Shown here piece by piece: positions 14,546-28,706 of a stretch of DNA of 64,000 nt (the stretch's first letter is position 1; every line of letters begins with the position of its first letter). Both the position numbers and the translations under genes were made by a program. This DNA is from Pholis gunnellus. Its lineage: Eukaryota; Chordata; Actinopteri; Perciformes; Pholidae. The stretch spans positions 12,900,638 to 12,964,637 of the forward strand of contig OU342816.1 of NCBI GenBank assembly GCA_910591455.2, in the 5' to 3' direction. The notes beneath the pieces are model-generated. The model did not search any database, was not told the DNA's origin, and worked only from the letters and a program-made list of their open reading frames with translations.

Positions 14546-15559
14546 TAGTATCATAAAAAAGACTCACTATTCAGCCAAGTGGTTGAAATTGTTCCAAACA
14601 CTTCTACCAAAGGTAATTAAAAATATCAGTAGCATTTCGGTGTTTACATGTATATCTACTTTATGTTTCATAAAGTCCACAGAGATTGTGCTTACGTGTA
14701 AAGAAAGGGATGTTGCTGTTTCCAGGTAGCCTTTATGGCTAAAATGCATGCAACCGCTTCATAAAGTCATAAATAAATCAGGTAGTATTCTTTATGTGCT
14801 TAAAGATTACACTACAGACTACAGCGTGTGATCTAAATTGATAAAGTCAGTGTATATTTTGTACTACTGTTGTTGTACAAGAAACCCTCAACTACCCTAA
14901 ATCTGAGCTGCTTAACTTTATATTAGAGCCCACCTTTACTGGCTGATGAACTCTCTCTTCCCTCCATCAGTGTGGTCCTTACTCATCCCAGTCTCAACCT
15001 TTCCATGGCCAATGCCAAAATGCCTCAAAAACTAAATGCTAAATGCATTGATTTCAATGAGGAGCTACTAACTGCTAAGAAGGCAGGTTTTCCTGCCAAT
15101 ACAAATAGTTTCACTTCTTAAGTGCATGAAGCCAGGAAGCTCTGTTGATGTATAGAGATGCTTTAATGCAAAAATCATGTTGCCTTAATATAGTGATGTA
15201 GTCTATGAATTGCTTATATAGCTGTTTATAGTGCTAGCCAGGTTAGAGGAGGATGTGTGTATATCAACTTATGTTTTCTTTCTCTCTTTTTCTTTTATTT
15301 GTCATGCAGTGGTAATGTTAATATGCATGTATCTAAAACAGACAAACAACAAATCCATGCCAACCACGTTAATGAATTCTGATACATTACACATGGGACA
15401 TCAGCCTGTTTCTTGCTCCATGTTATGTGGATTAATGGCCGAGTGCATCCACAGTACTGTATATCTGCAGTATAATCTAGATGTTGAGGTCACACCAAGC
15501 TGCTTAATAGCACTGGTTCCTCTGTAAGTACAGAGATCGGCTTTTCCCATGACCCTCCC
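14546..15559. other. Gene-poor sequence, nothing recognised
   Basis: About 1 kb of AT-rich DNA with short open frames only (98 aa at most). No repeat or exon was recognised. Confidence 0.5.
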
Positions 15560-15589
15560 TTCTCTCTCTCTCTCTCTCTCTCACTCTCA

Positions 15590-15615
<26 letters not shown>
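15560..15615. repeat. (CT)n microsatellite
   Basis: A CT tract of about 55 bases has two CACTCT interruptions in the middle. Confidence 0.96.
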
Positions 15616-15620
<5 letters not shown>

Positions 15621-16074
15621 CCTGCTGTAATCCTCACAATGAATGTCTTTTGCCTAAACTGCAGTGTCAGGGGTAACTCTGTGCTTCACACTCTGAATAA
15701 ATGTAGGATTTAGGTGTACCAGTTTGTGGACATGGGGCAGAGTAAAAGCATACATCACTGGACAGCTAAAATATTGACTTTTACCACAAATAATGCTAGT
15801 GTAGTCCTTAAAGAGCGCACAAGGACAATGTTGTAAAACGATTGGTTAGGTTTAGGAAAGAAAACAATCTGTTTAAGGTTAGAAAAAAGATCATGGTTTG
15901 TTTTGAGATGATGACGTAAAGCACCAGCCGTAACAAAGTAACTATCGTACATTTATGTAAACACAGGACAGGACCAAGGGTCTCTTCGGTGAAAGTCCTG
16001 TGTTTGTTTGACCCATCTACCACATCTTACTCCCACCCTTTGTGGACTGTCTTCCACCTCACTTAACAACATAC

Positions 16075-16299
16075 CTGACGGCCCTGACACACTGGGCTGA
16101 GAGGGTTGTCCGGTAACCGCAAGGTCGATGGTTCACTCCTTGGCTGGGACGTGTCATGTGTTGAAATGTCTGTGAGCAAGACACTGAACCCCTAACTGCT
16201 CCCCGGGCGCTTTTCAGCAGCCCACTGCTCCCTATAAGGGATGGGTTAAATGCAGAGGTCAAATTTCGTGTATGTATATGACAATAAAAAGATATCATA
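16075..16299 (+). mobile_element. tRNA-derived SINE copy
   Basis: The left part resembles a tRNA-like head, with a box-B-like GGTCGATGGTTCACTCC near 16121-16139. The middle has GAGCAAGACACTGAACCCC and CTGCTCCCCGGGCGC, phrases typical of fish SINEs. The right end is a LINE-type tail with TATATGACAATAAAAAGAT. The copy is degenerate. The family name was not assigned. Confidence 0.72.
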
Positions 16300-19200
16300 C
16301 CATATGAAATTCATGTAACCTAACGTTCAATATCAGTCGCTCGATATATCCCGTCACTTGCTCAATGCCACTTCCAGCTCGCTGCACTGTCACTGAGCAA
16401 TTCATTACAGCAAACCCCTCATCACTTTAAGTTGGTCGTATGTACCTGCACTTCATTTAAAAGGACATTACCACGCATGGTAATGGCATATGAAAAAAAA
16501 AAAAAAAAAAAAGAGGTGAGGTGTTTCATAGTGTTGTTATTTTGTCTTGTATGTATTCTAACACAAACACAGCAGCTGTAATGCCTTGTTTAGATGAGAT
16601 GGTTTTGATTACAATTCAGTTGGCCCGTCGCCCAGGCCACAAAATTGCATCTATTAATTTCTCCACTGGTCATACAAACTGCAGCAACTTCATTATTAAG
16701 TGTAGCCTTCAACTCAGAGTAATATGTTACACTCAATACCAAATGTTATTTAGTTTCCCTGACAGTACACAATCTATTTGTAATACTTTCAGTTTAATTA
16801 ACTGACATAGGAACTTGCTAATTTGATGGGAAATATTTGTGTCCCAGATTGTAACGTATGAATCGTGAAACATATCAATTGGGACTTTCTCGTCTTATTT
16901 AAGGCAATTCAGTGTCTTGTGTAAAAGGTGTTTGTGAAGATGATGAGAAACAAAACAACACGTCTGAATATGGCATTCAGTGAGAGCTTTTGAGTGTCTG
17001 GGAAATGTAGCTAGAATGTTACCAACACAAATAAAGAAGCAGATGTGCACTGAGTAATTTGTTGGAGGCGAGCACAAGCCTGGTGCAGAAGCTGAGATGT
17101 GTCCTTTCACCTCCCAGCGTGGGAGACCCAGTCGCTGGTACCATGCCATCTTCTCTACGAGCTCAAACTGACCTCTTGCAATAAGAAAAACTTGGTTGCT
17201 ATGGTATCAAGAGCAATTTTAATGATATGCTGTTGCTACAGAATGTAGAGGCACATACCAGTTAGAAGCTCCCAAAGAGTGCACCATACCTCCACAACTA
17301 TGGCGACTGCAAAAGGTGATTTGAACAACTATTTTATAAAAGTAGTGCCCAGGTAGTGGTGAATGTTGCTCTCCATTTGTATTATAATTGCACAGAATAC
17401 CATTCCACCATGAATATACATAAACCAAATGACTTCAGGAAAATGAAGTGTCATACACATTTTGGAATTTGAAGGATTTTAGCACAAATGCGAGCAGCGT
17501 CCAAATTTCTTCCCTAATTTTGTTGTTCTCTTGATTTTGCCGATATGTCCGAGGCCCACACAGGAAAGACACACAGTCTTCAGACTATAGTGGAGTGATC
17601 TCTGGAGGCCAGTGAGGATAAAGAAGGACAAAAAAAACGTTTAAATATTTTTCATATTAGAAAGACGGCTCACACACTTCTAACCTTTCCCCCTGTTAAA
17701 TCATTTAAACTGTGCACATTTAATACATTATACTATGTTGTTTATTTAGTGAGAAGCTTAACTTACAGTATATGCACCTGATGAGTATAAATGGCTGTAG
17801 AAAAGTCAAGATGATTTCCCATCACTTGTAGTTTAGGCTCTGTCCACTTCTGATTCATCCAAGTACAGATCCGGATTCAGATATTATTATTAAATAAACA
17901 AAACAGGAAGCAGCTTTCTGTCACATCCATGTGGGATAACATGAAGCACTGAGTGCTGGTGTTCAACCTCTTTTGAACCAGGCCAAAATATTTGCCTGAA
18001 AAGAAAACACTGGCAATAAGCTTTCAAAACAGATGCATGGAATCCTTATGATATTGTTTTAACTTTGTTGTGGTATCTAAAGACTTTAATCTTTTTAAAG
18101 TTTGAATTTTTAAACACAATTTGACTAATTAATCAAACCAAGCTCCAGTGTTGCCAATCATGTTCAAAGAGAACAATGGACAAATGCTCTCAATGTAATC
18201 CTTTTCAGAAACTCTTTTTTTGATCTTACATTGAAACGTTAATTGAAGCTTCTCATCTGCCCCGTGCAGTGTTTCTGTTCCAGGAGCGTGTGGAGCGCTG
18301 TAGTACATCGAAGGAGGTCGTTCGTCACTGATTCTGGGGTTATTTTTAACCGTCCCCCGTGCGCAGGTCTAATCAGAACAGGATGTTCCTCATCAAATTA
18401 ACCAGGAATATATTTTCATGAAATGAGACTGGGTCTGCACTTGTACCCTACCATGAAGTAGCAGACTTAAGTCAATTACACGGGTGGGTTAGGCTACTGG
18501 GTTGAGTATTGCAATCTCTCCACTTCAGCTGATAATCAGAGGTGGTTAAGCTTGTTAGTTACTTCCTAATGAGGCAATAACACAGAGACAAAGTCATATT
18601 TAAAATTAATGAAAGACTGAAAGAGTTCTTATTTCTTGTTTTCAAAAGATAAGCACATGTAATCTACACAATTTTCCAAATCAACTAAAGGAGGAGGACT
18701 TTTTGTTTTTTTGGTGTAAATAGAACTTTTTTTAAATGCTTTTGTTTAAGATTTAGTTCATAAACATTTATTGGTAAATGGTATATCATTTTCTGAATCT
18801 GAAGTATTTATGACTTGCTTTAATGCATTTTGCCAAACGAAACACAAACATAAACGTATGATTATTTTTCATGTTATTTAAGGTAAAATTCCTGTATTCT
18901 ACAACTACATGTGTATTCACATTGAGCAGATGTCCTCCCTGCTGGTGTATAAGCAGTGTCTTCCTCTTGCAATACTGTAAGATAAGACCAATTTGCACGT
19001 GTGTGAAGCGAACAAGTAAAAAAAAAATTAAAATGAAACATCAATTATGTTGTCATCAATCTCTCCGTGTTCAAAATTATTTTGCAACAAGTTGACAGTT
19101 AGAAATTCCCTCCACCTGTGATGAGCCTCTTCAGACCTCATTTGCATTTCAAACAGTGACACATTGCATAATATCACTTAACACTGAGGACTTTCTCCTT

Positions 19201-22200
19201 GGGTTCGAAAACAGATAGACGGAATAAGCAGCCTTGCCAGATCAACACTCTAAAAAACACTTTAGGCCCACATAGTTCCATATATTCAACAGCTAAAATG
19301 CGATATGCCTGGTGATGGTTCCATTCAAGATGCTCCACATTAGGTGAAACATCTTAGCATTGTTTCATGCAACATACTGCCACCAAGCAGCAAATGGAAT
19401 TAGAGGTATGTGTGCATGGCCGGCATCTTCACACAAAACACCACCTCTAGTGTTCCTGTGGCTCTTTCACACTGGGAGAAACAGAAAGAGAGAGACCGAG
19501 TATGTTTCCCATCTGTGTAACACTCAGCGTTCCGGGCTATTGGCTGGTTTACACCGTTGTGCTTCTCCTCGAGCAACAGCTAGGCATGTCAGGCACAGGA
19601 GAGCTGGTGTTCTGCTTGTGTGCCCCCTTTTATTTATATATCTTTTAACCAAATCTCTTATCCCTCATTCTACTTAATACATCTCTCTCCATCTGGTTCA
19701 CTCCGCTATCCACTTCTCAGTTTATTCCTGACTGTCCTCTCACCTCTCCATCTTTGAATCTTTCCTCTCGGCCGCCTTCATCTCTCCTGCCTTCTGTCTC
19801 TCTATCTTCTTCTCTCCTGGGTTGACAGTGTGGAAAGTTGATGAATCAGACTGCATGGGACAGCCTGGCATTTGAGTGAATCTGATGTGGTTAATATGGT
19901 GCCTGCCGACAGCGCTGTGGAAATTGTACACAGCGGAGGAGCACTGAGACACAGCTACACTGTGGCCCAGCTGCCCTCACTCACTCTGCTGCTAGTGTGT
20001 CAGCATAGGGGACGCATGTGTGTAAGTGTGTATGTGTGTGTGTGCATCCACATTTGTTTCCTGGGGGTCAAAGGTCAATCAGAATAAGGCACCTTCCTTT
20101 TTTTCGGCCTACACTTATCATCCTGTCTCAAACAGCTATTCCTTCAAGAGTTCACATCACCACGACAGTGAGAGCATGTGAGCTTCCCTGGACGAGTTAA
20201 AGTGATACTCACATCCACCTCTCATCACGGCTTACAGGAAACAAAGTAGGTTCTCACAAAACTCATGTTACATAACGACTTACTGTGAATAACTTGGTGG
20301 GTAGCTTTGGGGGTCTTTCTCAGTCTAAACGTTGTTTACCACAGCAAATGATGTGCAAAGCTCTTGCACGCTAAAAACACTCGTCTCTGCACCTAAAACT
20401 GACATTTGTTTTACATTGACACTCAGTGTTACCTTAAATTGAGCATCACATTGATGTTTCAAGATTTTTTTTGCGTTTGCCATTGCCGTAACAAATTGTG
20501 ATTATTTAAATATAGTGGTTTAGGTTTTATGCCAGAAGAGTCACCAAAAGACCCTTTGAACTGTAACTATTGAATTTAAATTGAATTAAAGAAACAAACA
20601 ATTAGAGGTATTACACACTGAATAGATTTATTCTAAAATGACAACAGTGGAAACATTATTAGGACAATGTATTTTTAAATATAGTTTTTGTGGGCATTTC
20701 TATGCCTTTATTATATATTTGACAGTGGATGAAGGACAGAAAATAAGAAGGGAGAAAGATCAAAGGTCCCAAGGTCTCAAACTGGGATATTGTGGATACT
20801 AATTAGTACTTTAAACTCTTATAAGCTACCAGGGGGGGTCTTTGAGACCGTGATTCAAAATTATAAATACAATTCTTTTTTTACAGTTACATTATTCAAC
20901 TGTGTAACTGTGTCTATTGTTGAGTTGTGAATGTTTGTAGGTTTTTGCACCATTCATTAATCTGTGTGCTGTGGTTCTGCTCATATTTGTGCATGCATGA
21001 ACATTTCTGTGCAACTTCAAATATGCACACACACACACACACCGAGATATTTCTACATGTCAGTTTGTGTGTGCATGTGGGTACTGTGCATACTCAAACT
21101 GTGAATTTCTCTGTGCGTGTGTAAAAAACATATGGTGAGTCAGTGTGTAGGAGTTAAGCGCCAGTGTGCCTGTGGGAGGAGGGAGAGCGGAGGTGGTGAT
21201 GAGGAGGAAAGAGGATTCAGGTTGTGCACCAATAGGTGGCACTCTACCCTTTTGTGATTGGCTACGGTGGCCAAAGTCAGGTCTGGAAGCACATGTGTTT
21301 GCATCCAAACGGAACAGGAAGTTGGATGATACAGCTACCTTTTATTCAGGCCTCTGGTTATTTCTGCTGCAGGCTGCTCTTAGTGTAGAGAAATAAAAGC
21401 AGAGTGCGAGGAGAGTGTGACTGGGGGGAGGGGGTGGAGGTTACACCACTCTTGGTGATTGAATGGAGAGTTATCACTGATGGGGTTAGAAGCTCACTTT
21501 CCTTTAGGAATTCATATACAATGCATGCCTTTATGTGTGCCATTATGTGGTTTAAGTAAAAATAACCCTCAAAACAAAAAAACATTGACTGACTGGTTTT
21601 ATGATTTGGAAATGCACTTCATATATATGTTCACGTTTATATATAGGCTGCATAAACATGATTCTTTGTATGTATGTGTCACTGAATGCCAACCAACACA
21701 CAGTGTCATAATCTGTAGTTAACTGTAGTATAACCCACTCAGAGTAGAACACATTCAGACTGATATATATAAATGTGTGAGTCACTGACTAAAACAACAT
21801 CCCTATAGTTATCTCATGACAACTCATATAACATCATTACTATCATCATCGGGAGCGGTGAAGGACTCACATTTAGAAATGCATGTATTTATATACATAA
21901 CCTGGCTTTATTGAACATAGTAATATACAATCATGTGGGAAAAGTGAGCAGGGTTTTACCTATTAACAAGAGACCTGGATATGCAAATATTATTTACTGT
22001 TGCAGTAAAAACAGGCCTTCCTGATGACAATTAAAACTAATATAGAGGAATGTGTACAAGGAGGAAATGTGGACGAACTAAACTGCTTGAAATACAAAAG
22101 TTGGTGGTCTTGTCATTCAAACCAGTACAAATGTTAATGCATTGCAGCTGATCATCAAGCAGAGTCAATTAGTTGGAATACAAATAGCAACCTACATAAA

Positions 22201-25200
22201 TACTTAATCATATTCACAAAATATACAGATACAAATAATGATGTAGAGCATTCATTGTCTTCTAAATTGTATCCACAATTTCTGGGCAAAATAACCTATG
22301 AAGTGTAAAAATGAAGAAAAAAAAAGAGACTAACGCTGACGAAATGAAACAAACAATAAAGCCCATTCCTGTGGAATAAAATGAAATGACTAAAGGGCAG
22401 TTCATGGCCGCAGTCACCATAGCAATATAATTCTATATTCTATGGAGTTTACAACCTTCTACATTCAGCAACCCTAACAAGCACATAAAGGGTCGGAGGT
22501 CATGCAAGTGCGGTTCTCACGGTGGTGCGATGGAGCTGAGCAGCTAGGCTGGGGTCAGAGGGCAGATCAATAGTGTCACTGATAAAAGCTAACGAGCTCA
22601 ATCAAATGAAAAAAAAAGCACACTCAGTCACGTGCGCACACATCCATACACACCATCCCATTGCAGCTTATTTCTGTTTGACTATTCGACTGAAGTATAC
22701 TCTGCAGAAAAACCGCTGGAGGTGGGAGGTCGTTGGTGTTCTGAGACTCTGTTGGGTTTGAGCCAGCAGTTCTGTAGCAGTCCTAGTTCCCTGGCAGTGA
22801 GGTTTTCCTGTGCCTGACCTACAGGGCAAAAGGGGCTGAAATGCCCCGTCTCATCAGCCTCTGCCTCAAAAACAGAAGGGAGGAAGAGGGTGATGAATGA
22901 AGTAGAGAAAGAGGGAGGGTACAAAGATAGTTCATACAGTCTGACGCCACTGTTTTCTTAGTCCTCACGGGTGCAAAGAAAAAAGAAAAACATGCAACAA
23001 CAGGCCTTTGAATAAAGAAATCCTCTGCACCCCATAATTGACACTTGAGTTTGTGTCCTGTCCCAAGTTTTCCTTTTTATGTTTTAGTAGCCTAACCCAT
23101 AACCCTGCCTCAGTCATGTCATAGTTGTAATTCATGGATATTGTAGAAAGCAATAATTAAAAATCCTTGGCACTGGATGTAATCCGAGGTGTTGTCGAAT
23201 TGTCCAATAAGTTCTGGTGATAGAGTTGCTTGTTTGCAACCAGTTCATGAAAGACTTCAGAATATGGTATTAAGCAATGGATCCAAACCGTGGGGGTCCA
23301 ACCAGAGTCTATATTGCATTGTTATAGCATTGCATATATTTATTCTATGTTAATGATGAAACATTTTAATCATGCATTATCTATTTATGCTATCAGTATT
23401 GTTGAACTGAGCTCCACCCTTCTGGTCTTGTCCCAAGTCAAAGGGCTCACAGGAAATATACATAATTACATTACAAATGAAGAGTTTCCTTCCAAACCAG
23501 AATAAAACCCCAAACCATGACGCAACATTAAAGAACCAGGATGTCATGTTGCTTTTGTTCATTACATTCTATAGATAGGTCCCTCAGTCTGAGCAAGATT
23601 GATTAAGAACACATGGGTAATGTCCTCCTGTTGTACAGCTTTATTTACCTTAAAGTCTGAGTGAGAATTTTCATCAAAATCTAACATCCACTAAAGAACC
23701 AGAGGAAGTGTACAGTTTTCAACTGTACTGTCATCTTTTGGCACCGTGTGCAGTTTTTTTTTTTTCCTATTTCAAAAGGTGCCTGTGTTAATAAGAGACA
23801 CCTTTAATGAGAACGTCCTCACGGATGATGGATGTCATGAGGAAGCAAACACACATCAGTTTATATTTAGACACCACGTGGCTTAAACATGTTACAATAT
23901 CTACTTAATTAGAAGCTCTGCATAACAATATGTAAATCCACACAAGTGGACTATTTATGTTTTGGCCTTTCGTATAATTGATGATGATAGGTTTAGGTGT
24001 CTATCTTTTGCTGCTTTTTTCAAAGAAGCCTGTGCTGTCGTCTCAAAAAAGAATTGGCAACCAGTGCAAGCATCCTTTAACATTAAACCGCTACAATAAG
24101 TATAAACAATAATAAAAGAAACATTATGTTAGCGTATAAAGGACTAAATGGTCAAAGATGGGTTTGTTGCCAGGATACAGGCTACTGTATGAGACGCTAG
24201 CAATGAGATGTAGTAGTAGGTTATCTGTATGTTGCTTTTTTTTCACACTTTTACCATCCAAAGTGTTAGCATCCATTGTTGCGCTGAAGTGTCTTGCATG
24301 TCATACATTTGCTCTTACATGAAATGTCTGTTTTGGGTGTGTTCCTCACTTGTTCCTACTGTGTTTATACCAGATGGATTACAGATGTGAGCTTTTACTT
24401 TCTGATGGTCATTCAATCATATATCATATATAATAATATTTCAAAGTTTATTTCTGTCTAAAGGAAATCCAGGACCTCATTTTTTTTAAATATGTTTCTC
24501 CATCCACATATGCATGTGGCAGTTATTATTCAACCAGGCCTATGTATCTGTGGAACACACCTTAAAAAAACCCTTTGAAGATTTCGCCTCACATCCTCTG
24601 TACTCCACCAGTGGAGGGAAATTAAGCCAATGTACCAAAAAATAGCGGGTGTTGTGGGGAAAGAAAATAAAGAGTGGAAAGAAGAGCTGGGAGTTCAGTC
24701 AGTCACATTGGATTCAGTCAGGACAAAGGGTAGACTCATTCCCTCGAATTTGTTCTAAATATCATAGAAGGGAGCGTGTCATTTCAAACAAACATGCAAA
24801 ATCACTGTGTGTGGAACTGCATGCATGTTGCACGCATAAAGATATAAATACATACAAAAAAGGTAGTGGCTCTGCCTCTGGTTCTGCAGCCTAGCTAGCT
24901 TAGCCATTGCATCCCGCCCCACCCGCCACGATAGGGAAAAAAGGACAGACACTGAAAAAGTGTCATACAACTTTTTTTAAATATTGGGGAAAAGAAATAA
25001 TGACCTGAAAGACACAGATAGAGATTTTGTGCCTGTTTGAAATGATTTCAGAGCCTGGGGCCCACAGGCTGTGAGCTCCCAGGTCAAGTTGGCAATAGGA
25101 GCTGGTACATCTGCTCTCAAAACACTCAATTTCCAGGAGAGTACTTAAAAAAAATACAATGCACTGAGGCGGCATAAAACAGTGCTTGGCAAGCGTCTGT

Positions 25201-26229
25201 CATCTATTTATTGTGTATAAGTGTATGTGTGTCTGTGTGTGTGTGTGCCTGTGCAGGTGTATGAAACGTGTGTGCATGTCTCATTTCCAGGAAGACGAAC
25301 ACTTGGCTTACACGGTATCCCTGTAAGACAAAAAGAAGAGAAAAAGGTAGAATTAGCGGAGAGAATTGCACTTGTGTAAAGTGTGTGACTGTGAGAGACG
25401 GGGAGAGCAAGAGGGGCACCCTGGTATGCTGCCAAGAGTATCTAAAGGTTTTCTAGTCCAATTATGGATTTCATATTTGATCATATTCAAATATACAAAT
25501 AAATGCATACACCTACACACACACACCTACTCCATCTCACATGCGTCCACATCTGCCTGTACAACGCACATTGGTATGATGTAACAACATTCTCCGGATC
25601 AGTCTTGCTGTGAAGCTTGGCATCCGTTCGAGGCTGAATTTAAAATTTGAATTTATTCAGTCCCTCGCTGCCAATGTTGTTCAGAAAGACCTTGTGAAAC
25701 TCGTCTAGGAACCTCTGCCAGGTAGTTCACACCTCCACCTCCTCTGCCTGATGTGCTAAAGCAGGAGACACTTTTGACAGCACTGAGAGCCATTTTCAGC
25801 CAGAGAACTTACATGGCTGCTGGCAATAAATGCCAACTTTTTGTGTTGGTCGGTAGGTAGGTGAGGAGGCACTATGATATAGAATAGCTACTGTGTCCAT
25901 GTGCTTTATTAAAGGCCAAACATGGGACTAAAAATCTGTAAAATTCAAATGAATTAGCTAATGAAAACAAATGCTAAACTGTTTGCAGTATGCAAATGTA
26001 TGTTTGTATGTGTAGCTATATGTGACTGTGGGATAGTGTGAATCTTTAAGCTAAATAATAGGTTCCCTGGCCATATGCTCAATAGTCTACATATTGTATA
26101 TGATTTATGTAGTGTTGTGTAAGAGCTACACCATTCGTGGTTATAGTTGTTGCAGTAATGACAGTCTGCTGAGTTTAGGGTTGTTATGAGAAGCAGATGA
26201 TTTGAAGTTGTTATGTGCAGCAGAATTGA
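16300..26229. other. Gene-poor sequence, nothing recognised except simple repeats
   Basis: The stretch holds an A-rich run (about 16493-16512), short CA/TG tracts (about 20010-20045, 21027-21043, 25215-25262) and many chance frames under 110 aa. No exon of a GABA-A subunit or other known family was recognised on either strand. Confidence 0.55.
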
Positions 26230-27700
26230 AGCTGCTCTCCGCAAGTTATTGAACATGACATTGGCGACAAGGATTGGATTTTCCATTTCCTTTCTCTCTG
26301 TTCCTTACCCTGCCTTGTGAGCCGCTGGATCCATGGACACACTGACATGAATCGTTTGAAACATTCATTGCAGCCATCGGATTAACAGACGGCAGCAACA
26401 ACCAGATGAGAGCCATACTCATCCACAACCTGGGAATCGAGGGACAGCAGCTTTTTTTTTTACTCTCTAACCGGTTTTCATATACGCTACATGTTTCATA
26501 TGGCTGTCTTCACATTCCACTGCCTCATAGATCATTATAGTGCGGCGGATTGTGATTACATAGCCAACCGGAGGGACCTGTGTAAGTTTGGGGCACTGGA
26601 GGATGAACAGAAAAGAAAACCAGTTAGCTGAACACACTAATAACCCTGAAACGTGGGATGTCCCCTGACGATTTAACACAGGCAAAGGTGGAAATAACAT
26701 TCTGAATCTGTGGCTGGTTTGGCGTTGCAACTAGCAATCTCCAGCCCCCCCCTTCTCCAAGCCCATGCTACCGACAAAGGTCACCTAAGCACTGTGAAAG
26801 AAGGTGCTTAGTGTGGTGGCCAGGTATTGGTAAATATGGCACAGCCTGCATTGTCAGAGGGAAGACTTGCCAGCCGCCGCTGCCACCTCTGCAGCCTTTG
26901 CAGAAGCCACCCAAGCATTGGGAACACATCCAGGTGGACATCTATAGGGAGTTCCATGGCATCCCACAGCATTAGCACTTCCTGGTGGTAGCCTACAACC
27001 TCCATTCAAAGTGGCAACAGGGTCAGTTACAGCTCAGGTGGTCACAGACTTCAGTCTGTTATCTCTACGGATAACGGCCAGGAGTTTGTCTCTGCTGAGT
27101 TTGAAACCTTTGTGAAGGACCAGGGACTTCATCACATCGAACTGTCTACCACCTGGAGGCAAATGAGGGGGGGGGGGGGGGGGGGGGGGGGGTTCAACCA
27201 GGCATTTAAAAAACTGTGCCAGAGTGCACTTGGCAGATGAACTTCCTTTTTCAGCTGCGCTGCTCCGGACCCTGCCGCACTACCGGGCAACACCACACTC
27301 CACTATGGGCAGCTCCTAAGCCCTTCTGATGATGGGGCGTGAGCTGCAGCTGCCCCTTGGTGCACCACCAGGAGCGCACCAACAGAGTGGCAAGGTTTCA
27401 GACCATCAAAGTCACATGAAACAGCAGTTTGACAAGAGACAGAGGTTTTGGTCCATGCCGATGCATGTCACCAACCAGCCGCCAACCAGCCGCCTTGGAC
27501 AGTGGCACTGAGATCCATCATAGACCCAGAAACTAATGCACACTTGGCCTCTATGGTCAGGGACCCTTAATTTCCCTGCTGAACAGCTGCAGGCTCTAGT
27601 TGGGCACTCACTGGAGCCAGCAACCGGAACCCCTGGCTAAACCAGAAGCCCACCTGGCCTGAGTCTGGGCCAGGAAAGGTTACCTTAAACACTAGGAAGA
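26230..27700 (+). pseudogene. Decayed, internally deleted Ty3/Gypsy-type retrotransposon
   Basis: TTGGCGACAAGGATTGG at 26261-26277 resembles the leader or primer-binding region of some Gypsy elements. About 26315-26457 reads, past one stop, as a gag capsid fragment (SFETFIAAIGLTDG, AILIHNLGIEGQQLF). About 26813-27500 is an integrase remnant: WWPGIGKYG, then WEHIQVDIYREF with the first catalytic Asp, then STDNGQEFVSAEFE with the second. A G26 tract lies where the catalytic Glu is expected. Several stops and frame changes follow, with a later piece like MGRELQLPLG. Protease and reverse transcriptase are missing between gag and integrase, and no paired LTRs were found. It cannot be active. Confidence 0.8.
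27167..27192. repeat. Homopolymer G26 inside the Gypsy integrase remnant
   Basis: 26 consecutive G bases on the plus strand interrupt the integrase-like frame. The exact length may be affected by sequencing or assembly. Confidence 0.9.
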
Positions 27701-28667
27701 CAAAAGTCTGCAGAATAATCCACACGGCTATGCTGGTAACTGGCAGTCTACCAAGTTTACCAAGGTTGCAAGTAAAGGTGCAAGCATAAGCATACTGAGT
27801 TGGTTTCTTATGAGGGGCAGCATGGAAAAGCTATATTTCAGTTTGATGGTGCTAAAACATAAGCAATAATGCAGAACATGGTGCCCTGGCATGCATACGA
27901 TAATAATACACCGCTGTAACTGAAGGCAAACAATTCCATGACACACAGTAAATTTATACAAGACAAAAGGGATGAAATTAAAAAACTACAGTTTGACAAA
28001 AGGTCAAGCTGTAGTTATACGTGGTTAGATCTTGTCACCACTGAGAGTTGACTAGCGACACAGTTTGAAACAAAATGTTGATATCGCTATCTGCAGTAAT
28101 TTATCTTACTGAACATACTGATTTTAACAACTGTTGTCGACAAAGTTTTAACAATTTCATATAATTATATTGTTTGTATTTGTCCATTCTGTACAATATG
28201 CAATCTTAACTGTAGACAGGCTGTCACATATGAATTACTTTTAAGTAAGAACCAGCCTCATTAGCAAGTAATAACTCATAATTGTATCCACTGTGACTTA
28301 AAATGAGCAAGCAATGTTCAGTGTCTTGCTGTCGCGTACACTGACAGGTCATACAACTGCTGACAGACTCATGTTGGTTCTTGCAGTAACTGAACTTTTG
28401 ACCTTTTGGTGATGGGACCATTTCTCTTTAGACGGACTGCCCTGCTGCAGTAACTGCATTTGCCAAAGTAACCGGATGGCCAATATGCATCTATACAGTC
28501 AGTAAAGTAGATAGATAGACGAGACACATTAGCAAAGTCCTACGGAGACCAGATTCTGCTTTGCACTGAAATGACTGGATGATTAATGCTGAGTAGATGA
28601 GGTAGAGGGACACCATCTCTGCTCATCCTGTCTTATCAAAGAGGAAGCATGGAACAGGCACTTCACC

Positions 28668-28670
<3 letters not shown>
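27701..28670. other. Gene-poor sequence with one strong hairpin
   Basis: No gene was recognised. The arms 27984-27997 and 28003-28016 pair over 14 bp with one G-T type mismatch around an AAAAG loop. Confidence 0.55.

Positions 28671-28703
<33 letters not shown>
28671..28703. repeat. (AG)n microsatellite
   Basis: An uninterrupted AG tract of about 33 bases, followed by purine-rich sequence. Confidence 0.96.

Positions 28704-28706
<3 letters not shown>

Noticed and set aside
16075..16299. A functional tRNA gene
   Set aside because: Only box-like fragments are present. The copy lacks a foldable cloverleaf and has a SINE body and tail.
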